DNA of 33,677 nt, from the NCBI GenBank assembly GCA_947311265.1, contig CAMZKQ010000022.1, forward strand, positions 1 through 33,677, written 5' to 3'. The translations under genes were made by a program, and so were the position numbers. Under the pieces are notes generated by a model. The model was not told the origin of the DNA. It ran no database searches and was given only the letters and a program-made list of their open reading frames with translations. Shown in pieces: positions 17,403 through 27,116 of this stretch (position 1 is the first letter of the stretch; the number at the start of each line of letters is the position of its first letter). This DNA comes from an uncultured Chlorobiota bacterium (GTDB taxonomy: Bacteria; Bacteroidota; Bacteroidia; Bacteroidales; JAADGE01).

Positions 17403-18800
17403 CTAGCTAATATAACTGCCCTCTTGCCGAAAAATATACTCCCCTTTTTGTGCAGGGTTAGTAAATACACCATTATCGAAGGCTAATTTTCCCCTTAAAA
17501 AGACTTGCTCTACTTTGCCTTTTAGGCGGAAGCCTTCATAAATATTGCTATCGCAATGTTGGTGATGTGTTTTTGTAGAAATTTTATGCACTGTGTTAGG
17601 ATTAAAAATAACTAAATCGGCATCTAAGCCTACTGCAATATCTCCTTTTTTATGCGATAAGCCAAAAAGATTTGCAGCCCCAGTGGAGCATAAGTAAACA
17701 AATTCTTGCAAACTTATTTTGTTTTTGAGTACGCCATAAGTGTAAAGCAGCTCTAGCCTATGTTCTATGCCCCCTGCCCCGTTAGGGATTTTTGTAAAAT
17801 CGAGTTTCCCTAGCTCTTTTTGATGCTTTAAATTAAATGGGCAATGGTCAGTGCCAAGGGCAGTAACTGTGCCATTTTTTAAGGCTTTCCAAAGGAAGGC
17901 ATGGTTTTCTTTTGCTCGAATGGGTGGGCTTAGCACATAGGGAGCCGATTTTTCAAATGGTTGGTAATAGACCTGCTCGTCCAGCAATAAATATTGTGGG
18001 CAAGTTTCGGCGAATATTGGCCAACCTTTGGCTTGTGCTTTGGCAATTATTTTCATGGATTTTTGGGAGGAAACATGCACGATATAAAGGGCTGCCTGTG
18101 TTTTTTTTGCAAGTAAAATGGCTCTTTCTACGGCCTCTGCCTCTGTTGCCTCGGGGCGAGATTGTGGGTGATACTTGACTTGGGTCTTCCCTTGGGCAAT
18201 AAATTTTTTCCGTAAAAAATTTATAATATCTCCATGTTCTGCATGTACTGTTACCAGTGCGTTGTTTTTCTGTGCAGCATCTAAAACATTAATAAAATCG
18301 GCATCTTCCAAGCCAATTCCGTTTTTGCCTTTGTAGGCAAGGTAGGTTTTAAAAGAGGGCATGCCCAGTTGTTCTTTGCAGGCTTTTATTTCCTGTGCTG
18401 TGTTGCTGTGCCAGTAGGTAATACTCATGTGGAAGGCAAAGTCGATGAGGGAGTTTTGGGCTTCTTTTTTGCGTTTTTCAAACGCAATTGAAAGTGGCTC
18501 TTCTTTTTCGGGGGTTACAAAATCTATGATACAAGTTGTGCCACCGGCTATTGCTGCTTTGCTGCCTGTAAAAAAATTATCGGCAGATTTTCCGGCAGGT
18601 GTTTGTAGGGCAAGGTGCACATGTGGGTCTATCCCGCCAGGGAAAACATATTTGCCTTGGGCATCGTAAATTTTTGCTCCCAAGCCATCAATATCTACTC
18701 CTATTCTTTTTATTTTTCCATTTTTGGATAAAATATCGCCTATAAAAGTGGCTTTTGATGTTACAATAATTCCATTTTTTATAAGTACTTTTTTTTGCAT
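17403..18800 (-). CDS. Dihydropyrimidinase/hydantoinase-type amidohydrolase
   Basis: 465 aa. DPHVHL, KTYLAYKG (carboxylated Lys), TVHAEHG, IVHVSS, LGTDHCPF: metal ligands present; overall dihydropyrimidinase pattern. Confidence 0.87.
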   Translation of the reverse strand: MQKKVLIKNGIIVTSKATFIGDILSKNGKIKRIGVDIDGLGAKIYDAQGKYVFPGGIDPHVHLALQTPAGKSADNFFTGSKAAIAGGTTCIIDFVTPEKEEPLSIAFEKRKKEAQNSLIDFAFHMSITYWHSNTAQEIKACKEQLGMPSFKTYLAYKGKNGIGLEDADFINVLDAAQKNNALVTVHAEHGDIINFLRKKFIAQGKTQVKYHPQSRPEATEAEAVERAILLAKKTQAALYIVHVSSQKSMKIIAKAQAKGWPIFAETCPQYLLLDEQVYYQPFEKSAPYVLSPPIRAKENHAFLWKALKNGTVTALGTDHCPFNLKHQKELGKLDFTKIPNGAGGIEHRLELLYTYGVLKNKISLQEFVYLCSTGAANLFGLSHKKGDIAVGLDADLVIFNPNTVHKISTKTHHQHCDSNIYEGFRLKGKVEQVFLRGKLAFDNGVFTNPAQKGEYIFRQEGSYIS

Positions 18801-18882
18801 ATTATTGTTTTAAAAAAGCAATTTCCTGTTAAGAAAATCGCTTTTATGTAATGAACTTATTGGCATAAATTTTAGTTTAGAA

Positions 18883-19692
18883 CTAAGATTTCATGTGTAC
18901 ATCAATTTGTGGAAATGGTATTTGAACATTGGCTTGGGTGAGGGCTGCCTTGCCTTGTTCGTAGATGTCGAAATATACGTCCCAGTAGTCTTCTGGTTTT
19001 GCAAATGGGCGAACGGCTAGTTTCATTGCACTGTCTCCTAATTCGCCAAGCCCTACAAATGGGGCTGGGTCTTGCAGTACTTTTGGGTGTTTTTCCATCA
19101 CTTCTACGAGTGCTTTTCTTGCGGCTTTAATGTCTGCATCGTAGGCAATTCCGAAATGTAAATCTACACGAATTTTACCTTCGGTGGTGTAGTTTAGAAT
19201 GTTACCGTTGGATAAAATGCCATTGGGAATGATTGCTGTTTTGTTCTCGGGGGTGGTTAGGGTGGTAATGAAAATTTGGATTTCTTTTACGTTGCCTAGT
19301 TGCCCTTGTGCTTCGATTAAATCGCCTACTTTAAATGGTTTGAAGATTAAAATAAGTACGCCACCTGCAAAGTTGGCAAGTGTGCCTTGCAAAGCCAGCC
19401 CTACTGCTAAACCTGCTGCACCAAGTATGGCTATGAAAGAGGTGGTTTTAATGCCCACCATATCGGCCACGCTTACTAGGAGCAATACTTTTAGTACTAT
19501 GGAGAGCATGGAGAGCAGGAAGCTGCGTAAAGAAGGGTCGGTGTTTTTCTTTTCCATTACTTTTGCAGTAACTTTTCCTAGCTTTTTAATAATAAATAGC
19601 CCTACTACCAGAACTACTATTGCTAAAATTACCTGTGGTCCTTTTTCCATGAGTAGCTTTACGCCTTCATCAATGTATTCTTGTGTTGTCAT
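18883..19692 (-). CDS. MscS-family small-conductance mechanosensitive channel
   Basis: 269 aa. AILGAAGLAVGLALQGTLANFAGGVLILIFKPFKVGDLIEAQGQLGNVKEIQIFITTLTTPENKTAIIPNGILSNGNILNYT. Confidence 0.95.
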   Translation of the reverse strand: MTTQEYIDEGVKLLMEKGPQVILAIVVLVVGLFIIKKLGKVTAKVMEKKNTDPSLRSFLLSMLSIVLKVLLLVSVADMVGIKTTSFIAILGAAGLAVGLALQGTLANFAGGVLILIFKPFKVGDLIEAQGQLGNVKEIQIFITTLTTPENKTAIIPNGILSNGNILNYTTEGKIRVDLHFGIAYDADIKAARKALVEVMEKHPKVLQDPAPFVGLGELGDSAMKLAVRPFAKPEDYWDVYFDIYEQGKAALTQANVQIPFPQIDVHMKS

Positions 19693-19774
19693 AACTTATT
19701 GGTTTTAAGTAAATAAATAATCACAAATTTAGTTTTTATTTTTTAAAATTGAAATATAATTATTTAGTTTTTGC

Positions 19775-21985
19775 TTATAACCGATATACTTTTTCTAAGT
19801 CTTGGATTTTTTTTAAATCGCCAACAAGGTGGTTTATAACTTCTTGGCTGGCTACTAGCATTTCTATTGAGCCTTTAAATACCTCTTTATCGGCTTTTAC
19901 ATTGAGGGCAATCATGTTGATGCCCATTTCGTTGGAAATTACTTTTACAATATCGCCTAAAATATGGGTTCTGTCTAGCCCTTTAAACTCTACTTCTGCG
20001 GGGAATACTGCGTTGTTTGACAGTTTCCAAATCACGACTGTTGTTTGCTCTTTAAAGAGGGCGTTTTTTTCGTGTGCAGTTTGGCAATCTCTTTTATGTA
20101 CTTCCAATCTTGTTTCGGAGCATTTTATAACAATGCTTTCATCGCCTGGTACTGGTCGGCAGCAGGTGCTTATTTCTATGCCTTCTGGGTCGGTAATTTT
20201 AAATGGTTTTTTGGGGTTGAAGTTAGTAATTCTATCTTCTACTGTTTCTTTCGTTTTTTTACTATCTGTTATTACCTCGTTCTCTTTGGTGTTAAAAAGC
20301 CCCCAGAAACTGAATGGGCGAGATGGGAGGAGTTCTTTTTTAAGTTCTTCGTGTAAGATGCTGTTATTTGCTAATCGCAAATAAATTTCGTCCATAGAGT
20401 TGCATGCAAAGCGTTGGCAAAGGGTTTTAAATAGTTCATCTGTAACTTTATATTCTTGAATAATGAAGTTAAAAATGATTTTTCCTTTCTTAATGTTTTC
20501 AAGGCGTAGGCCTCTGAAATATTTTTGTAGCTTGCTTTCTGCTTTTGAGGTGGTGATGTGATCGAGCCATTTTTTTGAGGGCTGGCAACTCTCGCAGGTG
20601 ATGATGTAAACAGAGTCGGCATGTGTAAGTACGGTGCTGTATGGGGCGGGTGTGCCATTGACTTCGGCGGCTCTAAATTTCAGCCCAAGTTCGGTATGTA
20701 TATGGAAGGCGTAATCGAGTACCGTTGAGCCTTTTTTCATGACAATTAATTCGCCCCTATCGGTAAATACATGGATTTCTTTGGAGGCGGGTTTTATTAT
20801 GCGAAGGACTTGCTCGTGGGTAAGATTGGGGTCTTTCAATTGCTGGCTTAATGATTTTAGCCACTCTGTGGTTTTTAAAAACTGCCTGCTATTGTCGTGG
20901 TTTTCGGCAAATCCTCGCATTGCAATTTGGTTCATTCGGGTAGTCATTATTTGTACTTCAATCCATTGCCCTTCAATCATTAAATTAACAAGTAGTGTTT
21001 CAAATCCGTTTGTTTTTGGGTGGGTAACCCAGTCTTTTGTGCCCCTTACATTTACATTAAAATAATCGGTAAGTAGGGCATAAAACATAAAGCATTGTTG
21101 CTTTTCTGTATGGGTATCTGTGGGGTCAAAAATTATTCTTAGGGAGTTAAAGTTATGGATTTCAGTTACCTCCTTGTGGTTACCCTTCATTTTTCCCCAC
21201 ACCGAGTAATAGGATTTTGTTATTTTTTTTACTTGAAAATTGGGCTGAAAATCTTTTAAATTAGCTTTTAATACTTTTTCAATTTGATTAAAATAATTGG
21301 CTTGCCTTTTACCTTGCTCATCTACGAGTTGTTTTACTTTTTTAAATTCTTCTGGGTGGCGGTATTCAAAACTAAGGTTTTCTAGCTCTTTTTTTATCAC
21401 AAAAAGCCCCAGACGGTGGGCAATAGGGGCATATACCATTAATGACTCTGCGGTTTTTATCATTTTCGAGCTCTCGCTCATGTCTGCCAAGGTACGCATA
21501 TTGTGCAAGCGGTCGGCAATTTTAATAAAGGCAATTAATTTAGATTCTGCCATTTTCAAAAACATGTCTTTGAATGTTTCCGACTGCTGTGTTTTTGAGC
21601 AGTTCTTTGGTACGGTTTTAATTTTAGTAAGCCCATCAATAATTTTAGCAACTTCTTTCCCAAAATTAGTTTCAATATCCTGCAAGGAAATTTCAGGACA
21701 GTCCTCTACCGTATCGTGCAGGAGGGCAGCCACTACTGCGGTTTTACCAAAGCCCATTTCTTGGGCTACAATTTTGGCCACTGTTATTGGGTGGGTAATA
21801 TAGGGTAACTTTTGCCCGCCTTTACGGAACTGCGAGATATGCCCTTTGTCGGCAAACTCAAAGGCTTTCGTTACTAGTTCTTGTGCTTGGGCAGAGGCCA
21901 ATCTAGGGCTACATTTTAATAAGTCCTGAAAGTTTTGCTCTACAATTGCACGTTTTTCTTCATAGGTAAGATGTGGAAGTTCCAT
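19775..21985 (-). CDS. RelA/SpoT homolog (RSH); HD hydrolase domain intact, synthetase domain divergent
   Basis: 736 aa. HD domain: YITHPITVAKIVAQEMG, LLHDTVEDC, KIADRLHNMRT. Synthetase-like region NSLRIIFDP...KTNGFETLLVNLM...WIEVQIMT; TGS-like (IHVFTDRGELIVMKKGSTVLDYAFHIHTELG) and ACT regions. Confidence 0.92.
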   Translation of the reverse strand: MELPHLTYEEKRAIVEQNFQDLLKCSPRLASAQAQELVTKAFEFADKGHISQFRKGGQKLPYITHPITVAKIVAQEMGFGKTAVVAALLHDTVEDCPEISLQDIETNFGKEVAKIIDGLTKIKTVPKNCSKTQQSETFKDMFLKMAESKLIAFIKIADRLHNMRTLADMSESSKMIKTAESLMVYAPIAHRLGLFVIKKELENLSFEYRHPEEFKKVKQLVDEQGKRQANYFNQIEKVLKANLKDFQPNFQVKKITKSYYSVWGKMKGNHKEVTEIHNFNSLRIIFDPTDTHTEKQQCFMFYALLTDYFNVNVRGTKDWVTHPKTNGFETLLVNLMIEGQWIEVQIMTTRMNQIAMRGFAENHDNSRQFLKTTEWLKSLSQQLKDPNLTHEQVLRIIKPASKEIHVFTDRGELIVMKKGSTVLDYAFHIHTELGLKFRAAEVNGTPAPYSTVLTHADSVYIITCESCQPSKKWLDHITTSKAESKLQKYFRGLRLENIKKGKIIFNFIIQEYKVTDELFKTLCQRFACNSMDEIYLRLANNSILHEELKKELLPSRPFSFWGLFNTKENEVITDSKKTKETVEDRITNFNPKKPFKITDPEGIEISTCCRPVPGDESIVIKCSETRLEVHKRDCQTAHEKNALFKEQTTVVIWKLSNNAVFPAEVEFKGLDRTHILGDIVKVISNEMGINMIALNVKADKEVFKGSIEMLVASQEVINHLVGDLKKIQDLEKVYRL

Positions 21986-22202
21986 AATTGCGGTTGGCTA
22001 AAAAAGGTTTCATATAAATAGTTTAGTTTCCGCAATTTAAAGTTACGGTTCTTTTATGATGTTGATTGCAACATTGTGTACTTTTAGTTAGTTTGTTTTA
22101 CTTTTTATTTTAGGAAAAACAGGTATAATAACATTTTATAATGGGTTACGAAGAAAAATAAAAAATGTTTCATAAACAAGATAAAAAGCTATAAAAATAG
22201 TT

Positions 22203-22835
22203 TTAACTTAGTTTTTTTATTTCATGTTGTAAATTTAGCCTTGCTTGTAGTTCGTATTTTTCATAAAAATAAGGGGTTCTAAAAATGGCTTGGGCATCTA
22301 AAAATTGTTTCAATACTTTTTTCCTGCCTGCCCTAAAAAGAGTTTCTGGCACAATTTTATATTCTTTGCGGATATTTTTTGTGTTTATATCATAATTTTC
22401 TGGCGAGCCACCCAAACTCATCAAATCTAAATCCAACATAAGCTGCAAATCAATACTTTCACCCTCTTCTCTAAAAAAATGATTTTTTGTACGCCTTATA
22501 ATATGTGCCACTTTTTCTATCCGCTTTTGCGGAAAGTTTAATTTTGAAAGTGCCGATATTGCAAAATTTGCACTGTCTTCTTCATTGGTTTTGCTTAATG
22601 GTTTATAAATAATATCGTGGTAGAAAATCGCAAATATTAAATCGTCAGAATAAGAAAATTCAGCCGTTATTTTATCGGCCTTTAAAAGTAAGCTGCTAAT
22701 ATGGTTAGCATTATGATAATACCGTCCTTTTTCATTATAGCAATTTATTAAGGCTGTAAACTGCTTTTTAATTACTGAATTATCCGAACAAAACTGCTGT
22801 GCAATAGCAGCGTATTTTAGTTTAAGAGTAGGCAA
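22203..22835 (-). CDS. Predicted metal-dependent HD-superfamily phosphohydrolase (COG4339-like)
   Basis: 210 aa. YYHNANHISSLL, LIFAIFYHDIIYKPLSKTNEEDSANFA, VAHIIRRTKNH, LDLDLMSLG. Confidence 0.8.
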   Translation of the reverse strand: MPTLKLKYAAIAQQFCSDNSVIKKQFTALINCYNEKGRYYHNANHISSLLLKADKITAEFSYSDDLIFAIFYHDIIYKPLSKTNEEDSANFAISALSKLNFPQKRIEKVAHIIRRTKNHFFREEGESIDLQLMLDLDLMSLGGSPENYDINTKNIRKEYKIVPETLFRAGRKKVLKQFLDAQAIFRTPYFYEKYELQARLNLQHEIKKLS

Positions 22836-22967
22836 TAAAAAAAGTATAAATTAAAAAAATAGAAGTCCCAAATTTATGATAAATAAAAAAACGAAACAAG
22901 TGAAAAGGCTTTTTTTTAATATGTTATAAAAACTTTTTTTATAATTCTTAATCCCATAAAAAAACAC

Positions 22968-22975
22968 TATTTTTG
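22968..22975 (+). promoter_or_regulatory. Bacteroidota-type -7 box upstream of pckA
   Basis: Exact TATTTTTG (TAnnTTTG), about 50 bp before the pckA ATG. Confidence 0.45.
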
Positions 22976-23026
22976 TAATATTTTAAAAAAATTAATCAAT
23001 TATTTACTCACTAAAAACAAAGTAAA

Positions 23027-24625
23027 ATGCAGTTAGATTTAAGCAAGTATGGAATTTCTGATGTGTCAGAAATTTTAAGAAACCCATCGCACGAAGTACT
23101 ATTTAAGGAAGAAATGAAGCCAGGATTAGAGGGGTTTGAAAAAGGACAGCTTACCGAGCTAGGTGCGGTAAACGTAATGACTGGAGTATTTACCGGACGC
23201 TCACCAAAAGATAAATATATTGTAGAAGACGATGTAACAAAAGATACAATTTGGTGGACTACACCAGCCGCCCCCAACGACAACAAACCAATTAGCCAAG
23301 AAATTTGGACTGATTTAAAGGCACAGGTTAGCCAGCAACTCTCGGGCAAACGCCTTTTTGTAGTGGATACTTACTGCGGTGCAAATGCAGATACCCGCCT
23401 AAAAGTACGCTTTGTAATGGAAGTCGCATGGCAAGCCCACTTTGTAACCAATATGTTTATCCGCCCATCAGCAGAAGAACTAAAAGACTATGAGCCTGAT
23501 TTTGTAGTGCTTAATGGCTCTAAAACCACCAATAAAAATTGGGAAGCTCAAAAGTTAAATTCAGATGTATTTACAGTATTCAACCTTAGCGAAAAAATGC
23601 AGGTTATAGGCGGCACTTGGTACGGTGGCGAAATGAAAAAAGGAATGTTTGCCATGATGAATTATTACCTACCGCTTAACGGAATGGCCGCCATGCACTG
23701 CTCTGCTAACCAAGGCAAAGATGGCGATACTGCTATATTCTTCGGCTTATCGGGAACAGGAAAAACAACACTTTCGACCGACCCAAATCGCCAACTCATT
23801 GGCGATGACGAGCATGGCTGGGACGATGACGGTATTTTTAATTTCGAGGGCGGTTGCTATGCCAAAACAATTAATTTGGACAAAAATGCAGAACCCGAAA
23901 TTTATGCTGCAATAAAACGAGATGCACTCCTAGAAAATGTAACGGTTGATAAAAATGGGAAAATTGATTTTACTGATGGCTCAACCACCCAAAACACTCG
24001 TGTTTCTTACCCTATTTATCATATCGAAAATATTATAAAGCCTGTTTCAAAAGGTGGGCATGCAACAAAAGTAATTTTTCTTACCGCAGATGCCTTTGGG
24101 GTAATGCCACCAGTATCCAAACTTACGGCAGAGCAAACTAAGTATCACTTTTTATCTGGCTTTACAGCAAAATTAGCCGGCACCGAACGTGGAGTAACCG
24201 AGCCACAACCTACTTTCTCTGCCTGTTTTGGCGAAGCCTTCTTATCGCTACACCCTACTAAATATGGGCAAGAATTAGTGAAGAAAATGAAACAGCATGG
24301 GGCAAAAGCATACCTCGTAAATACGGGCTGGAATGGCACAGGAAAACGCATATCTATAAAAGATACACGTGCAATTATTACTGCAATTCTCGATGGGTCT
24401 ATTGAAGAAGCAGAGACCAAAGTAATGCCAATTTTTGACTTAGAAGTACCGACAACGCTAGCCGGTTGCGACTCTAAAATCTTAGACCCCCGAGATACTT
24501 ATGCCGATGTAGAGCAATGGAATAAAAAAGCCAAAAAATTAGGCCAACTTTTTATCGACAACTTTGTAAAATACACCGACAACGACGAAGGCAAAGCACT
24601 TGTTGCTGCGGGGCCTAAATTGTAA
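23027..24625 (+). CDS. pckA: Phosphoenolpyruvate carboxykinase (ATP)
   Basis: 532 aa. [32 protein letters not shown] (P-loop), [45 protein letters not shown]. Confidence 0.98.
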   Translation: MQLDLSKYGISDVSEILRNPSHEVLFKEEMKPGLEGFEKGQLTELGAVNVMTGVFTGRSPKDKYIVEDDVTKDTIWWTTPAAPNDNKPISQEIWTDLKAQVSQQLSGKRLFVVDTYCGANADTRLKVRFVMEVAWQAHFVTNMFIRPSAEELKDYEPDFVVLNGSKTTNKNWEAQKLNSDVFTVFNLSEKMQVIGGTWYGGEMKKGMFAMMNYYLPLNGMAAMHCSANQGKDGDTAIFFGLSGTGKTTLSTDPNRQLIGDDEHGWDDDGIFNFEGGCYAKTINLDKNAEPEIYAAIKRDALLENVTVDKNGKIDFTDGSTTQNTRVSYPIYHIENIIKPVSKGGHATKVIFLTADAFGVMPPVSKLTAEQTKYHFLSGFTAKLAGTERGVTEPQPTFSACFGEAFLSLHPTKYGQELVKKMKQHGAKAYLVNTGWNGTGKRISIKDTRAIITAILDGSIEEAETKVMPIFDLEVPTTLAGCDSKILDPRDTYADVEQWNKKAKKLGQLFIDNFVKYTDNDEGKALVAAGPKL

Positions 24626-24650
24626 ACTGCATAGCCGTAAAAATTAAGCT

Positions 24651-24718
24651 GTTTTGCTTAAGAGCAAAACATTTGGACTATCAAAACGCCCTGTAAAAAT
24701 AAATTTGCAGGGCGTTTT
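24651..24718 (+). terminator. Two tandem hairpins after pckA, the second a terminator candidate
   Basis: GTTTTGCT-TAAG-AGCAAAAC (24651-24670), then AAAACGCCCTG-N14-CAGGGCGTTTT (24683-24718). Confidence 0.75.
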
Positions 24719-24787
24719 ATTACTTAATATATTCTAAAAAAAATCGGATTATCTTTATTTTATAGTAAGCATTTCTGGTCTTATTTA

Positions 24788-24922
24788 TTACTCATTAAAT
24801 TTAGAGATTGTTCTTCCTTTTAAGCTTTGTATAGGTCGGAAATTATTATGCAAAATGGCTTGAAAATCAGCAATTTGTGCTGCCGATGCAGTAGCAAAGG
24901 GATATTGTTTTGTGCCTTGCAT
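24788..24922 (-). CDS. Possible small protein (44 aa), below track cutoff
   Basis: Complete minus-strand ORF: MQGTKQYPFATASAAQIADFQAILHNNFRPIQSLKGRTISKFNE*; amino-acid composition looks protein-like. Confidence 0.35.
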   Translation of the reverse strand: MQGTKQYPFATASAAQIADFQAILHNNFRPIQSLKGRTISKFNE

Positions 24923-25088
24923 ATTTTAAGAAAATCATTTTCCACCCCTAAGTTAAATATACTATCAGCTTTATTAATATAAATTAAGGTAGTACTAAAT
25001 TGAGTTCAATACTTTTGATATAAAAATCAAGCCGTTGCTAAATTTTATGGTTTTCTGTTTTTAGACTGGGACATTAATTATTTAAAAG

Positions 25089-25916
25089 TTACAAAATATC
25101 GTGCAAACTATTGGCCTTGTCCATCCATAGGCTCATATTTTCGTAGTCTTCATTTTCTACCATAGTACGAATATTTTTCATTTGTTGCTCAAAAACATCA
25201 AGCGAGTCAAGCATATTTTTTCGGTTCTGCCTAAAAATATCCGTCCACATCTGCGAGGACGACTTGGCAATACGGCTCATATCCCTAAAACCACCACCGG
25301 CAAGAGAAATAATGTCGGTCGGTTTTTCGTGGTTCATTACCGTATTGGCAAGGGCGTATGAAATCGCATGTGGCAAGTGCGAAATGTAGCAAGCATGCAC
25401 ATCGTGGGTCTGTGCGTCCATAAAAACGATACGCATAGCAATAGCACTAAAAATTTGTAAAGCCCTGTTTTTATGAAATTCAGCACAGTCCTCAATATTG
25501 CAAAGCACAATAGTTTTACCTTCGTAGAGTCCTTTTATGGCCGCCTTGGGGCCAAATTTTTCAGTCCCCGTCATGGGGTGGGCAGCAATAAAATGGCGAC
25601 GCAAATTGGGGGGGATATTATCTACAATCATTTTTTTTGTACTGCCAAAATCAATAATTGTTGTTTCTTTTTTGATATTTTTAAGTTCAGGAAGAAAGGC
25701 AATAATGGCATCTACCGGAATGGCAAGTACAATTATATCGCAAGCAGAAAGTGCCTCAATCGTTACAATTTTATCTACAAGCCCCAGTTTTAGGGCTTGT
25801 TCCTGATGCTCTGGATTTTTATCGTAGCCAATAATTGCCTTCGCAATTCGGTACCTTTTTATGGCTTTTGCAAAAGAGCCACCCATTAGCCCTAGCCCAA
25901 CTATTCCAAATTTCAT
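25089..25916 (-). CDS. tyrA: Prephenate dehydrogenase
   Basis: 275 aa. MKFGIVGLGLMGGSFAKAIKR, HFIAAHPMTGTEKFGPKAAIKGLYEGKTIVLC, DVHACYISHLPHAISYALANTV, SLAGGGFRDMSRIAKSSSQMWTDIFRQN. Confidence 0.94.
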   Translation of the reverse strand: MKFGIVGLGLMGGSFAKAIKRYRIAKAIIGYDKNPEHQEQALKLGLVDKIVTIEALSACDIIVLAIPVDAIIAFLPELKNIKKETTIIDFGSTKKMIVDNIPPNLRRHFIAAHPMTGTEKFGPKAAIKGLYEGKTIVLCNIEDCAEFHKNRALQIFSAIAMRIVFMDAQTHDVHACYISHLPHAISYALANTVMNHEKPTDIISLAGGGFRDMSRIAKSSSQMWTDIFRQNRKNMLDSLDVFEQQMKNIRTMVENEDYENMSLWMDKANSLHDIL

Positions 25917-25963
25917 ATTTTTGTATTAATTTAAAAGCCAATAGTAAGCAATAAATGCCAAAT

Positions 25964-25994
25964 AAAAAAAATCCAGCTAACCAGGCTGGATTTT
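25964..25994 (-). terminator. Terminator-like hairpin in the tyrA 5' leader (attenuator candidate)
   Basis: Minus strand AAAATCCAGC-CTGGTTA-GCTGGATTTT running into a T-run, about 50 bp upstream of the tyrA ATG. Confidence 0.65.
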
Positions 25995-26229
25995 AACTCT
26001 CGGATTAAACCTTAAATTCATTAACTCAAAACCATTTGAGAATTAATATTTTAAAGTTTTCTTTTTTTTCATGATAAAAGGCAAATAATGCACTGTAAAA
26101 TGAATGTTGTTTTTCGACTATTGTATATCACAAGTTGTGCCAAAAGTCATAACTCACTTATTATTAGTTAGTTATACACTATTTAGATTATTTCTTAATT
26201 TAATAAAATTGTACGGAAATCAGAACTTA

Positions 26230-26247
26230 TTGTACGAAATCGTACAA
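26230..26247. promoter_or_regulatory. Palindromic operator candidate upstream of mce
   Basis: TTGTACGA-AA-TCGTACAA, perfect 8-2-8 inverted repeat; half-site TTGTACGG at 26209-26216. Confidence 0.5.
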
Positions 26248-26287
26248 GTTTAAGCGATTAAAGCAATTATTTTTCTACAAAAAATAG

Positions 26288-26295
26288 TATATTTG
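26288..26295 (+). promoter_or_regulatory. Bacteroidota-type -7 box upstream of mce
   Basis: Exact TATATTTG, 46 bp before the mce ATG. Confidence 0.45.
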
Positions 26296-26340
26296 TAAAA
26301 ATATAAAATCTAAACACACCTTATAATAATACACTCCAAA

Positions 26341-26763
26341 ATGAATTTAACCCACATAGAGCATATTGGCATGGCGGTAAAAAGCATAGCAGAAGCCTCT
26401 AAATACTACACAGAAATATTAGGGCTAGAATGTTATGCCACCGAAACGGTAGAAGAGCAGAAAGTTAGAACCGCTTTTTTTCGCATAGGCGAAACCAAAA
26501 TTGAACTACTCGAAGCCACATCGGCAGATAGCCCAATTGCAAAATTTATAGAAAAAAAAGGCGAAGGCGTACATCATATTGCATTTGCCACAAAAAATAT
26601 TGCAGACGCACTAAGGGAAGCTGGCGACAAAGGTGTAAGACTTATAGATAAAGTACCTAGAAACGGAGCAGAAGGCATGAATATTGGTTTTTTGCACCCC
26701 AAATCCGCCTTTGGAGTACTTACCGAATTTTGCTCACCACAAAAAATTAGCGATAACTCGTAA
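26341..26763 (+). CDS. mce: Methylmalonyl-CoA epimerase
   Basis: 140 aa glyoxalase-fold protein: IEHIGMAVKSIAEASKYYTEILGL, KIELLEATSADSPIAKFIEKKGEGVHHIAFATKNI. Confidence 0.94.
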   Translation: MNLTHIEHIGMAVKSIAEASKYYTEILGLECYATETVEEQKVRTAFFRIGETKIELLEATSADSPIAKFIEKKGEGVHHIAFATKNIADALREAGDKGVRLIDKVPRNGAEGMNIGFLHPKSAFGVLTEFCSPQKISDNS

Positions 26764-27116
26764 AAAAGATTTTGTTTTTATTGCAAATTAAACTACTTTA
26801 ACAGTATTAAATATGAAATATGTAACAGGAATAAACAAAAATGTAAAATATAATATACTTTTGTAGAAAAGTATTAAATTTGGCATCAAAATTGAAAATC
26901 TAAACTAGCAACCCAAAAACAAAGTACCATTTTAGGCATTGAATTACTTGTAAATTCCTGATTTATTGCACTTTATATATTAAATTATAAACAACTATAA
27001 AAAAAACTTAAACCCCTGTATTATTTTAACCAAAAAATGATGCAACCAAAAATCAAACATGAGCGTCTTAATGAAAGACAGCTCTAAAATTTATTAATTA
27101 ACTTATTTTAAAATTG

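Noticed and set aside
19199-19708. 169-aa plus ORF overlapping the MscS gene
   Set aside because: Antisense shadow of a well-supported channel gene; Ser/Thr/Met-rich shadow-type composition.
19749-20384. 211-aa plus ORF overlapping the RSH 3' end
   Set aside because: Antisense shadow ORF without recognisable domain.
21297-21803. 168-aa plus ORF overlapping the RSH gene
   Set aside because: Antisense to a strongly conserved HD domain.
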